Positions 15,281-22,340 of a DNA stretch of 32,001 nt are shown piece by piece. The notes below the pieces were generated by a model, which was given only the letters and a program-made list of their open reading frames with translations, searched no databases and was not told the origin of the DNA. Both the position numbers and the translations under genes were made by a program. The DNA comes from Bacillota bacterium (GTDB taxonomy: Bacteria; Bacillota; Limnochordia; Darwinibacteriales; Darwinibacteriaceae), in contig JAAYMI010000038.1 of the NCBI GenBank assembly GCA_012521465.1, positions 1 to 32,001 of the forward strand. The letters are read 5' to 3'. The first letter of the stretch is position 1; every line of letters begins with the position of its first letter.

Positions 15281-16867
15281 CTATTTGCGCGGAATACAGA
15301 TCTTGTCACCGGGCCTGACCTGCTGGTCTGGTTCTGCCTGCAGCCAGGAGTTGGCCTCAAGGATTGCGCTTTCATCAGTGTGGTACTGCCGCGCCAGCTT
15401 CCACAAGGTGTCTTTTTCCTGCACGAAAACGTAAGTGATCGAAGGCGGATCTGGGTCTGCTGCTGTCATTTCGATCGCCTCTACTACCACATCAGTGCGG
15501 ACCTCTTCCAGCACCTGGACCTCTGTGCGGAGGGTGATGAACACTTCAATGGTTTCCCGATTGATCAGATCCGTTTTGATGTCCTTAACCTGGGTATTAA
15601 AGTGTACTTTCATGCCCGGCTGAGCTCCGCCCACAATAATTGTCTGCTGCATGGGAATGGCCGCAGGAAAAACGGCCGCGTGCAGAGGTTTGAGTTCTTC
15701 ATCGGTGTAAGCTAGATAGATCAGCTCAACATCGAGGGTGCCATCGATGGTTATTTTATCTTCATCGATGCGGTAATCGTTTACCTGAGGCCGCGCAGTG
15801 GCCCGGATCAGTTCCCGAATGGGTGGGGCAGCATCGCCTAACTCTATTACACCTTGGACAGTGCCCTGCTGCACCTTTTCATTGACAAGGTTATTGGCGT
15901 AAATGGTTTCTTTGCGCGTCTCAATGGATTCGTCGGTGGGGCACGCCAGATCAGTCAAGATTCTCACAGCCTGTTTGCGATAGACCTTGGCCGTGCCGCT
16001 CACAACCAGTTCAATACGGATCGCCCGCCCGTCATTGACGACGAATCCTTCCCACCGGGGAGCTGTATCAACCTCAACGCCCATCTCCGGTTTGAGGACT
16101 GCATCTGTGTGGTGCACCTCAAAGGGCAGCTGGTTTTCGAACACTGCCCGCCGCACCGCTCCCCCCACCGCGGTGTAGATAATGTCCACTGCCGCCGTGC
16201 CGCGGATGTGCATGCCTCCCTGGACAACTTCCACTGGTGGAATGACGATCTGGCAGTTCAGGTCCAAGATCTTCGCCATCGGATCTGTATCCTCCGGCAG
16301 TTCTACAATCCCAGTAATCTCTTTGTGGAAAGGTGCTTCTAGAATGGGGGCCCGGGTGTTGATGGTGATCTCATCCACCGCTAGTTTCTTGGGAGGGCCC
16401 ACCGCGGCGCTGGTGATCACCGTATGGGCCTCACTCAGGCGCACCATCGCGCTCGTTTGGGTGACCACATCTAGGTCAATGACGCGCTGATCAGACCTGA
16501 CTTCATATTCGCAGCCCACCACTTCCATGGCAGCATGGGCCGCCATATGCGGTTCCACGCCGACAATCTCCACATAGTGATCAAAGGGGACAGCACCAGG
16601 CCATTCTACTCGCTGTAGTTCGACAGGGTCTCCCTCGAGTACCTCTGGTACATAGACCATCTGGATATCAATGGCGCCCTGCAGTTTGACCTGGTCTTCT
16701 CCGGCAGTCACTTTCGAGACCACCGGGCGGCCCTTAACCCACACAACTCGAGCTATTTCCGGAGCATTTGTAGGCAGTTCCACTGTCCCTTGAAAAACAG
16801 CTTGCAGCGACTGGTCCCCCAGTTGGTTTTCAACATACAGGCGCTCTTCCTTTACTCTGAGGCTCAT
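15281..16867 (-). CDS. SPOCS (DUF3794) domain protein with C-terminal LysM
   Basis: This 528-aa protein has three repeats of the SPOCS/DUF3794 beta domain (about 15-150, 170-300 and 325-465) and a C-terminal LysM module (about 478-526) with TYVFVQEKDTLWKLARQYHT, ILEANSWL and VRPGDKICIP. Proteins with this layout occur in spore-forming clostridia at this place in the chromosome and are thought to be spore-coat or cortex-associated; LysM binds glycan. The ATG at 16867 follows AGAGGGGGAG; the upstream TTG at 16885 lies inside that ribosome site. A candidate sigma-E promoter precedes it and a strong terminator follows, so it is probably a single-gene unit expressed in the mother cell. Confidence 0.87.
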   Translation of the reverse strand: MSLRVKEERLYVENQLGDQSLQAVFQGTVELPTNAPEIARVVWVKGRPVVSKVTAGEDQVKLQGAIDIQMVYVPEVLEGDPVELQRVEWPGAVPFDHYVEIVGVEPHMAAHAAMEVVGCEYEVRSDQRVIDLDVVTQTSAMVRLSEAHTVITSAAVGPPKKLAVDEITINTRAPILEAPFHKEITGIVELPEDTDPMAKILDLNCQIVIPPVEVVQGGMHIRGTAAVDIIYTAVGGAVRRAVFENQLPFEVHHTDAVLKPEMGVEVDTAPRWEGFVVNDGRAIRIELVVSGTAKVYRKQAVRILTDLACPTDESIETRKETIYANNLVNEKVQQGTVQGVIELGDAAPPIRELIRATARPQVNDYRIDEDKITIDGTLDVELIYLAYTDEELKPLHAAVFPAAIPMQQTIIVGGAQPGMKVHFNTQVKDIKTDLINRETIEVFITLRTEVQVLEEVRTDVVVEAIEMTAADPDPPSITYVFVQEKDTLWKLARQYHTDESAILEANSWLQAEPDQQVRPGDKICIPRK

Positions 16868-16905
16868 ATCGCTCCCCCTCTTCAAAACAAAAGTGCGTTC
16901 TTTAA

Positions 16906-16934
16906 TACCTATGAGGACTTTTCCAAAAAGATGA
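16906..16934 (-). promoter_or_regulatory. Candidate sigma-E promoter for the SPOCS/LysM gene
   Basis: On the minus strand TCATCTT (16934-16928) matches six of seven positions of the sigma-E -35 (KMATATT), and 14 bp later CATAGGTA (16913-16906) keeps the CATA core of the -10 but departs from the second half. Spacing and location, about 40 bp before the start codon, fit mother-cell expression. The -10 is imperfect. Confidence 0.38.
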
Positions 16935-16962
16935 TTCTACGAGGAAAACCGCAGAAAGAAAA

Positions 16963-18219
16963 TCACAAGTGGGTGGTGCGAAAGTGAGACCGGAGGACCT
17001 GCCACAGGCGAGCATCTTCCATGCCCAATCTGTCGAGGACTACGCCCGCCAAATTATGCAGATTCACGAGTGCCACCACCTGGTGGAAAACCTCACGCTG
17101 CACAAGGCGCAGGTGGTACTCGGTGCCCCTTTCGGTAAACTCATAGAACTGCGCTCCCGTTTCGTCTCGGCGGATGCGAGCACTGTGGCGGTAGAGCCTT
17201 GCCACCGCCTCCTGATTCGATAGGCGGACCGGCAGCTCATCTGGCCTGCTCAGGTTCCAGAGCAGCGCATACACAGGGATGCGCAGCAGGATCTTCCAGG
17301 AGTTGATCTCTCGGATAAGGGGCCACAGTGTCTTTTCTGCTGCTGCTCGAGTCAGCACAGCACCGGGTATGTTGGGGGCGGCAAGATCCACAACCACACG
17401 ATCGGCAATCCGGCTTAGCGCCCTGTAATCAATGCCGCTCATTAAGCCCCGCCGGGGTACTCCGGGTCCGATCTGGACCAGTAGACGCTGGTGGGGGCTG
17501 AGTATCCGCCGCATCCGCCTAAGCAGGGCCAGATAGCGCCCCCCATCCACCCGGGACAGGTGCCCAAAGCAAAAACAGACCCCGCCACTGCCTTTGGCCA
17601 GCTCGAGAAGGCGTTCAGCCAGGCGCTTCCGCCGCAGGGGCGTGCAGATCTGGTGGTGAACCCACAAAACCTCATCGGGGGCGCTTGTATGGAAGGCTAC
17701 AATCCAGGTTGTGCCCTGGATCCTGGGGACACTTGCTCCTTCCGTTTCCTCACTGTCGAGGTCAATTGGGACGAGGATCCCAGTCAAGTCTCGTTCACTA
17801 AACGGCGGCTGCTCAGCCACTGCCCAGACTTCCCGGTCAAAGAATACCAGCCGCTGACCGGGATAGAGCCTGCGGACGCGGTTCGAGGCCGCAAAGGCCT
17901 CCACTCCTACCCCATATCGTTCAGCGATCTGGGCAATGGTTTCTCCCGGAGCCACGTGATGAATAAGGCGGGTAATGGGCAGCTTGTCTTGGGTCAAAAG
18001 GGCGAAGACGGTTTTTCCCGCCACTCCATCAACGGCTAGTCCGTAGTCCCGCTGAAACTGCTGCAGCGCTTCCCGAGTGAGGTAGCCAAAATGCTGTTCC
18101 TCCATGGGGATATCGTAGCCCCGCTCCCGCAGACACTCTTGGAGTTTATGGACGTCGGGCCCCCGCATGCCCATGCGCAGAACCCGGGAACCGAACTTGT
18201 AGCGGTTGAAAAGGCCCAT
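16963..18219 (-). CDS. PG-binding + LysM + GH18-like protein with degenerate catalytic site
   Basis: This 418-aa protein has a PG_binding_1 domain (about 13-75, GPDVHKLQECLRERG, FGYLTREALQQFQRDYGL), a LysM module (about 86-127, HHVAPGETIAQIAERYGVGV) and a C-terminal domain related to GH18 spore glycosidases of the YaaH/SleL type. That similarity is clear at KILLRIPVYALLW, GAQFYEFTERGTEYHLRL and NLAGVVLDRLGMED. The strand that in active enzymes reads GVNIDFE is GGVCFCFG here (212-219), with glycine at the catalytic Glu position and no Asp residues. It is therefore likely a binding or structural protein rather than a hydrolase. The start at 18219 is chosen because an upstream ATG at 18273 lies inside the veg terminator; the ribosome site is weak. 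Confidence 0.8.
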   Translation of the reverse strand: MGLFNRYKFGSRVLRMGMRGPDVHKLQECLRERGYDIPMEEQHFGYLTREALQQFQRDYGLAVDGVAGKTVFALLTQDKLPITRLIHHVAPGETIAQIAERYGVGVEAFAASNRVRRLYPGQRLVFFDREVWAVAEQPPFSERDLTGILVPIDLDSEETEGASVPRIQGTTWIVAFHTSAPDEVLWVHHQICTPLRRKRLAERLLELAKGSGGVCFCFGHLSRVDGGRYLALLRRMRRILSPHQRLLVQIGPGVPRRGLMSGIDYRALSRIADRVVVDLAAPNIPGAVLTRAAAEKTLWPLIREINSWKILLRIPVYALLWNLSRPDELPVRLSNQEAVARLYRHSARIRRDETGAQFYEFTERGTEYHLRLVQREVFHQVVALVNLHNLAGVVLDRLGMEDARLWQVLRSHFRTTHL

Positions 18220-18262
18220 GTCACACCACGTCCCTTCGCCCCAAAGATATGATTTTGGGCAT

Positions 18263-18293
18263 AAAAAAAGCACCGACTAGCGGCGCTTTTTTT
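18263..18293 (-). terminator. Rho-independent terminator after veg, symmetric
   Basis: GCGCCG and CGGTGC (minus strand, 18286-18270) form a 6-bp stem with one G-U pair and a 5-base loop. It is flanked by seven A on one side and seven T on the other, so it could work in either direction. It lies just after the veg stop codon at 18299. Confidence 0.85.
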
Positions 18294-18298
18294 ATAAT

Positions 18299-18565
18299 CT
18301 AGAGATTCGCTGCTCCAATCACAGTGTCATCCACAATAACCTCTACAGTTCGGGTAAGGACGTCAGCATATGTGTAGGATAAGCGCTTAATCGAGTTTGA
18401 TTTGTCGAGTTTGACCACAAACAGCTTGGGATACGTGTTCTCGATTATGCCTTCTGCTTCCACAACCTTCTTGCGACCGCGGTTAGCTTTCAGCTTGACG
18501 CGCTTCCCAACACAGGACTCCAGGTCTAATTTGATCTGCTCAAGAACGTTGTTGTTGTCCGCCAT
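18299..18565 (-). CDS. veg: Veg protein (DUF1021)
   Basis: This 88-aa small beta-rich protein has the family core VGKRVKLKANRGRKKVVEAEG, seen as GKRVKLKANRGRKK, then IENTYPKLFVVKLDKSN and LSYTYADVLTRTVEV. Veg of Bacillus is a highly expressed vegetative protein linked to biofilm gene control. The open frame can be extended to 18754, but the ATG at 18565 has AGGAAGGTGA with 5-nt spacing and gives the normal size. Upstream lie two strong tandem sigma-A promoters and downstream a clean terminator, so it is a single-gene transcription unit next to rsmA and ykuK, as veg is near ksgA in Bacillus. Confidence 0.94.
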   Translation of the reverse strand: MADNNNVLEQIKLDLESCVGKRVKLKANRGRKKVVEAEGIIENTYPKLFVVKLDKSNSIKRLSYTYADVLTRTVEVIVDDTVIGAANL

Positions 18566-18599
18566 CCCTGTCACCTTCCTTACACCCATGTTCATTCCT

Positions 18600-18628
18600 A
18601 TTCTACCATGGATGCGGTGACCTGTCAA
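18600..18628 (-). promoter_or_regulatory. veg proximal sigma-A promoter
   Basis: On the minus strand TTGACA (18628-18623), a 17-bp spacer, then TAGAAT (18605-18600). The -35 is perfect and the -10 has five of six consensus bases. It is about 35 bp upstream of the veg start codon. Confidence 0.85.
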
Positions 18629-18638
18629 TGAAACTAAT

Positions 18639-18667
18639 ATTTTACCAACAACCCCTTGAGCTGTCAA
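18639..18667 (-). promoter_or_regulatory. veg distal sigma-A promoter
   Basis: On the minus strand TTGACA (18667-18662), a 17-bp spacer, then TAAAAT (18644-18639). It stands 39 bp upstream of the proximal promoter, giving a tandem pair like the two promoters known for veg in Bacillus. Confidence 0.85.
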
Positions 18668-18716
18668 GACGTTTTTTGTAGATCTTTTTCCGAGGTGGGT
18701 GTGGGAAAAAGGGGGA

Positions 18717-19187
18717 CTATTTCGTATAGCGATCGGCCACTGTCGAAGCGCCATATGACTCAGGCTTAATGCGGCAGGTAAACCCGGAGCCCATCACCAT
18801 ACCCACTACTTCTTTGATCAGCTCTTTCGTGGCACCATTGTTTCCCACATCTAGATGGATCTCCACGTCGATATCCTGTCCCAGTTCTGCCAGTTTCGAA
18901 AAGACCTGGCTGGCTACGCTGAGACTCTGAGATGCTTCATAGAAAATCCTCTGCCGGAGGGCACGGGAGTACGGTTCATAGTGGCGAGTGTAGAAAAACC
19001 GCGCGCCTTTACCTTTGCGGTGAATGATCAAGGCCGTGACATAGCAAGTTTCGTCATGCCTGACCTGAGAATCAGTCCCGATAATCAGGCGAAAACTGTC
19101 CTCAGGATTCCGGTCAATGTAGGCGCGGATTTCGCTGAACACCTCATCAATGGTTAATCTGCCTTTGGTTGGACTAAGATACTCCAT
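18717..19187 (-). CDS. ykuK: YkuK-like RNase H-fold protein (DUF458)
   Basis: This 156-aa protein has LTIDEVFSEIRAYIDRNPED, FRLIIGTDSQVRHDETCYVTALI, GARFFYTRHYEP and DVEIHLDVGNNGATKELIKEVVGMV (read as DVEIHLDVG and NGATKELIKEVVGMV), the pattern of the YkuK family, which shares the RNase H-like fold. The GTDSQ and HLDVG segments carry the acidic residues expected at a metal site. The biological substrate is not known. The ATG at 19187 lies 14 bp inside the end of rsmA, so translation is probably coupled. No convincing terminator follows: an A/T-rich inverted repeat at 18684-18711 has no T run. Confidence 0.87.
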   Translation of the reverse strand: MEYLSPTKGRLTIDEVFSEIRAYIDRNPEDSFRLIIGTDSQVRHDETCYVTALIIHRKGKGARFFYTRHYEPYSRALRQRIFYEASQSLSVASQVFSKLAELGQDIDVEIHLDVGNNGATKELIKEVVGMVMGSGFTCRIKPESYGASTVADRYTK

Positions 19188-20052
19188 CTGGGCACCTCTG
19201 CACTAAGCTTTCTGTCAAGCGGCCAAAGTCTTGCAGCGTGAGATCTTCACCCCGCACATCTCCCCTTACCCCAGCACAGTTCAGCGCCTCGTCCAAAGCT
19301 TCCGGCGGCAGGTTCCAGGCTTTGGCCAGAGCTTTGAGGGAATTGCGGATGGTTTTGCGCCTCTGCTGAAAGGCAGCCCTGATCACTTGGAACAGCTCTG
19401 GACGAGATGCGGCCACCGGCGGCGGCTTGGGAACCAGCCGCACCACCGCGGAGTCAACCTCAGGGGCCGGGAGGAAAACGCTCCGGGGGACACGCGTGAC
19501 AATCTCCGCCTGTGAGTAATACTGCACAGCTAAAGTGAGCACGCCGTAATCCTTGCTCCCGACAGGAGCCACCATCCGCTCCGCTACCTCCCGCTGCACC
19601 ATCACAACGAGAGCCGCGAAGGGCACGTCGCTTTCCAAGGCCTTCATGACCAAGGGAGTCGTGATATAATACGGCAGATTGGCCACAAGCTTGACCGAAC
19701 CTGCGGACCAGCCCTGTTCCTCCAGGATGTCCCGCCAGTCGGCAGTCAGAGCATCCGTCTCTACCACTGCCACATTAGGGAAGGCTAGGGTTTCTCGGAG
19801 AATTGCCACAAGTTCGCGATCGATTTCCAGCGCCACCACTTTGTGAGCACGCTCCGCCATGGCCGCGGTAAGTACACCCAGCCCAGGACCGATTTCCAGC
19901 ACCCAGTCGGAGGGTACAATCTCAGCGGCTGCTGCGATCTTTTCGACGTAGTTCTGGTCCACGAGGAAATTCTGGCCGAGTTTTTTCTTAATGGTGTATT
20001 CCTTTTCCCGGAGGATGCTCCTCACATACGACGGTGCGCTGTACCTAGGCAC
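19174..20052 (-). CDS. rsmA: 16S rRNA dimethyladenosine transferase
   Basis: This 292-aa enzyme (KsgA) dimethylates two adjacent adenosines near the 3' end of 16S rRNA using S-adenosylmethionine. Motifs are KKKLGQNFLVDQNYVEKI, the SAM-binding WVLEIGPGLGVLTAAMA, VVALEIDRELV, and the catalytic VANLPYYITTPLV; the C-terminal domain has FQQRRKTIRNSLKALA. The GTG start at 20052 follows a perfect AAGGAGG with 6-nt spacing. It is in the middle of a tight operon, after the 75-aa unknown gene and overlapping ykuK. Confidence 0.96.
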   Translation of the reverse strand: MPRYSAPSYVRSILREKEYTIKKKLGQNFLVDQNYVEKIAAAAEIVPSDWVLEIGPGLGVLTAAMAERAHKVVALEIDRELVAILRETLAFPNVAVVETDALTADWRDILEEQGWSAGSVKLVANLPYYITTPLVMKALESDVPFAALVVMVQREVAERMVAPVGSKDYGVLTLAVQYYSQAEIVTRVPRSVFLPAPEVDSAVVRLVPKPPPVAASRPELFQVIRAAFQQRRKTIRNSLKALAKAWNLPPEALDEALNCAGVRGDVRGEDLTLQDFGRLTESLVQRCPDGVS

Positions 20053-20055
20053 ATT

Positions 20056-20283
20056 TTACCTCCTTGCCTTAGACATAGCCTCCCAATCAATGAAATCTGT
20101 CATTCCCTTGCTGATTTCCCCCAGCTCGGCAAGGAACTGCCGGTCATCGTAATCATCCATCCTATCGAGCAGGTCAATGATCTGCTGAAACTCCGATTCA
20201 GACAACTGACCCTGAGCGACCATGTTCTCACAGGCGGAAATGAAGCGCAGCTTCACTCGTTCGAGATCCTCAAACAGCCCCAC
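20056..20283 (-). CDS. Unknown 75-aa acidic protein between dnaB and rsmA
   Basis: I do not recognise this protein. It is predicted mostly helical and rich in Asp and Glu: an amphipathic N-terminal part (LFEDLERVKLRFISACENMV), a middle LSESEFQQIIDLLDRMDDYDD and a short basic end (SKARR). There is no signal peptide, membrane segment or cysteine pair. It looks real because its GTG start shares a base with the dnaB stop codon, GGTGAG lies 9 nt upstream, and its end contains the ribosome site of rsmA. Its place suggests co-expression with the helicase; a helicase-binding role is only a guess. Confidence 0.65.
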   Translation of the reverse strand: MGLFEDLERVKLRFISACENMVAQGQLSESEFQQIIDLLDRMDDYDDRQFLAELGEISKGMTDFIDWEAMSKARR

Positions 20284-21674
20284 TACACACCACTCACCTT
20301 CCCGGTGAACTCGTCAATAAAGCGGGTGTATTCCTTAATGAAGCGCAGCTTAACAGTGCCGGTGGGACCTTTGCGCTGCTTAGCAAAGATAATTTCCACC
20401 AGGCCTTCTGTGCCGTTCTGCGCCGCCAGGTCAGGGTAATAATAGTCCTCCCGATAGAGGAACATGACCACATCGGCAAATTCCTCAATGTTCCCTGAAT
20501 CCCGCAGATCCGACATCATGGGACGCTTGTTTTCTCGGCTTTCTACGCCGCGGTTCAGCTGGGAACACAAGATGATGGGTAGATCCAGCTCACCGGCTAA
20601 GTCCCGGAGTTCCCTAACAATCTCACCGATCACCAGTGCCCAGTTGCGGTGGGTGTCTGGGGGCGGTTTGATCAGCTGCAAGTAGTCGATCACGATCAGG
20701 CCCAGATCGGGCATCTCCGTCTTGACCTTGCGGGCTTTGGCCCTAATCTCAGCGCAGGTAAGACCGCGCTTGTCCACGATCCGAATTGGGAGATGGTAAA
20801 GGTCGTTGAAAACCTCCTGCGCTTTCATAAACTGCTCATCACTGAGCTTCGTCTGGTACTCATGGGAGGTGATCTCCATTTCGCCTGCCTCTTTGCGGGT
20901 GAAAAACTCACTCAGGACAATCCGATCCCCGATCTGCTCATCGTCCATTTCCAAGCTGAAAATCAGCACGGGGATATTCCGTTTGGCCACGTTCACTGCC
21001 ATATTCATGACCAGCGCCGTCTTGCCCATACTAGGCCGCGCCGCCAGGATGATGAGGTCTTTTCTCTTAAACCCGGTGGTCATGGCATCGATGGCAGGGA
21101 ACCTCACCGAAAGCCCGTAGGCATCTTCTGTGCCCTCGCGCCGTTTAAGCAGGTTGAGATAGCACTTGTTCAGCACTTCCAGCAGGCTGCGAGCATCATC
21201 GCCATCGCCGTCGTGGGCTTGAGTGGCATCAAAAATCAGCTGCTGAGCCCGGGACTGCAGCTCCGCGACATCGTCGAATTTGCTTCCCAGGGCGGCAGCC
21301 CGAATCTGGTCCGCTGCTTCCACTAACCGCCGCACATCATATTTAGTCTGCAGAATGGCGACAGCGGGTTCTAACTCACTCAACGATACGAAGGACTCCG
21401 TTAGGGCGATGAGAAATTCAGCGGGAGAGTCCGTTATCCTCTCGGTTCGCAGTTCGTTATACACTTGTGTATAAGAGATCCGCCCCCGCTTGTGGTATAA
21501 ATCGAGGATGATTTCATACACTCTCCGATGAGCTAGATCGTAGAAGTGATACGGCCGCAGCCGATCGACTACACTATCCACTTCATGGGGATACTTAATC
21601 AAGATACCCAAAACCTGCCGCTCCGCGTTGATATCCGCCACAGCAGCATCGGCTGCCTCAATCATTGAATTCAT
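20283..21674 (-). CDS. dnaB: Replicative DNA helicase DnaB (DnaC of Bacillus)
   Basis: This 463-aa hexameric helicase unwinds DNA at the fork. The N-terminal domain (about 12-115) has NAERQVLGILIKYPHEVD. The RecA-like domain has GFKRKDLIILAARPSMGKTA (Walker A about 215-223), ILIFSLEMDDEQIGDR-type H1a motif (VLIFSLEMDDEQIGDR), LGLIVIDYLQLI (Walker B), IILCSQLNRGVESR and DLRDSGNIEEFADVVMFLYR with the arginine-finger region. The first ATG (21674) has AGGAGGTG with a 7-nt spacer. Its start overlaps the DnaD-like gene by 17 bp. In related bacteria dnaB follows rplI and lonC; here other genes lie between them. Confidence 0.97.
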   Translation of the reverse strand: MNSMIEAADAAVADINAERQVLGILIKYPHEVDSVVDRLRPYHFYDLAHRRVYEIILDLYHKRGRISYTQVYNELRTERITDSPAEFLIALTESFVSLSELEPAVAILQTKYDVRRLVEAADQIRAAALGSKFDDVAELQSRAQQLIFDATQAHDGDGDDARSLLEVLNKCYLNLLKRREGTEDAYGLSVRFPAIDAMTTGFKRKDLIILAARPSMGKTALVMNMAVNVAKRNIPVLIFSLEMDDEQIGDRIVLSEFFTRKEAGEMEITSHEYQTKLSDEQFMKAQEVFNDLYHLPIRIVDKRGLTCAEIRAKARKVKTEMPDLGLIVIDYLQLIKPPPDTHRNWALVIGEIVRELRDLAGELDLPIILCSQLNRGVESRENKRPMMSDLRDSGNIEEFADVVMFLYREDYYYPDLAAQNGTEGLVEIIFAKQRKGPTGTVKLRFIKEYTRFIDEFTGKVSGV

Positions 21675-22335
21675 CTGGGAACACCTCCTTCCAGCGCAGT
21701 TCAGCAGCGGTAAGCTCTTCTTCTGCTGGTTTGTGCTGCAGCACTCGGGCTAACGTCGGCCGCTCTACAAGGTCTGCATAGGTCCGGATACCTTGGGCAT
21801 GCCAGTTGCGCAGAATGCCCTCTAAGTACGGAAAACTGGGTCTGGCCGCCCCGGCACACATTTCTTCGATGGCTACTGCGATCACCTCGTGGGACACCTG
21901 CCGGCGCTCCATCCAATATAAGAGTTTGCGCATTTCTTCGGGCGATGGATTGCCTACCCGGGCCGCATAGTAGTCCACCAGCCACTCAAACGAAGCCTGC
22001 TCTTCATCGAGTACAGCCACCGCCGTCTCCAGCGTTCCCTGCTGAACAGGTTCAGGGACCGTCAAGCGGATGACCAGGCCTTCGTCATTGATCCAGCCGG
22101 CGCTGGCTAAGATTACCATGGCTTGCTCCAGCTCGCCCACATCAACACCCATATCACGTGCCAAGTCTGCGATCCGCACCGGGCGGCTGGTCTGGGCACA
22201 AGCCAGGAGATTTATCCACAGCAGGGCGGCAGTGGGTCCAAGGTCCGCTTGATGTTGGAAAATGGTTTGCGGGACTTGTACCGGCAGCCCTTCTATGCCC
22301 TGCAAAAGCACGCCTGTACCCTTTGGGGTCGACAT
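21658..22335 (-). CDS. DnaD-domain replication protein
   Basis: This 225-aa protein has an N-terminal winged-helix region (about 20-90: LGPTAALLWINLLACAQ, VRIADLARDMGVDVGELEQA, AGWINDEG) and a C-terminal DnaD/DnaB_2 domain (about 112-190: FEWLVDYYAARVGNPSPEEM, LYWMERRQVSHEVIAVAIEE, FPYLEGILRNWHAQGIRTYAD). DnaD-type proteins act in primosome assembly and helicase loading at oriC. The ATG at 22335 has AGGAAGG 9 nt away; an ATG at 22344 overlaps the ABC-F stop as ATGA and is an alternative. It overlaps dnaB by 17 bp, so both are probably translated together, which supports a role in loading this helicase. Confidence 0.88.
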   Translation of the reverse strand: MSTPKGTGVLLQGIEGLPVQVPQTIFQHQADLGPTAALLWINLLACAQTSRPVRIADLARDMGVDVGELEQAMVILASAGWINDEGLVIRLTVPEPVQQGTLETAVAVLDEEQASFEWLVDYYAARVGNPSPEEMRKLLYWMERRQVSHEVIAVAIEEMCAGAARPSFPYLEGILRNWHAQGIRTYADLVERPTLARVLQHKPAEEELTAAELRWKEVFPDEFND

Positions 22336-22340
22336 GTCAT

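Noticed and set aside
18684-18711. Inverted repeat CTTTTTCC/GGAAAAAG between ykuK and veg
   Set aside because: The stem is A/T-rich with a 12-base loop and no following T run on the minus strand, so not called as a terminator.
20649-21326. Plus-strand open frame of 225 codons opposite dnaB
   Set aside because: It is an antisense shadow of the conserved dnaB gene with no ribosome site or family resemblance.
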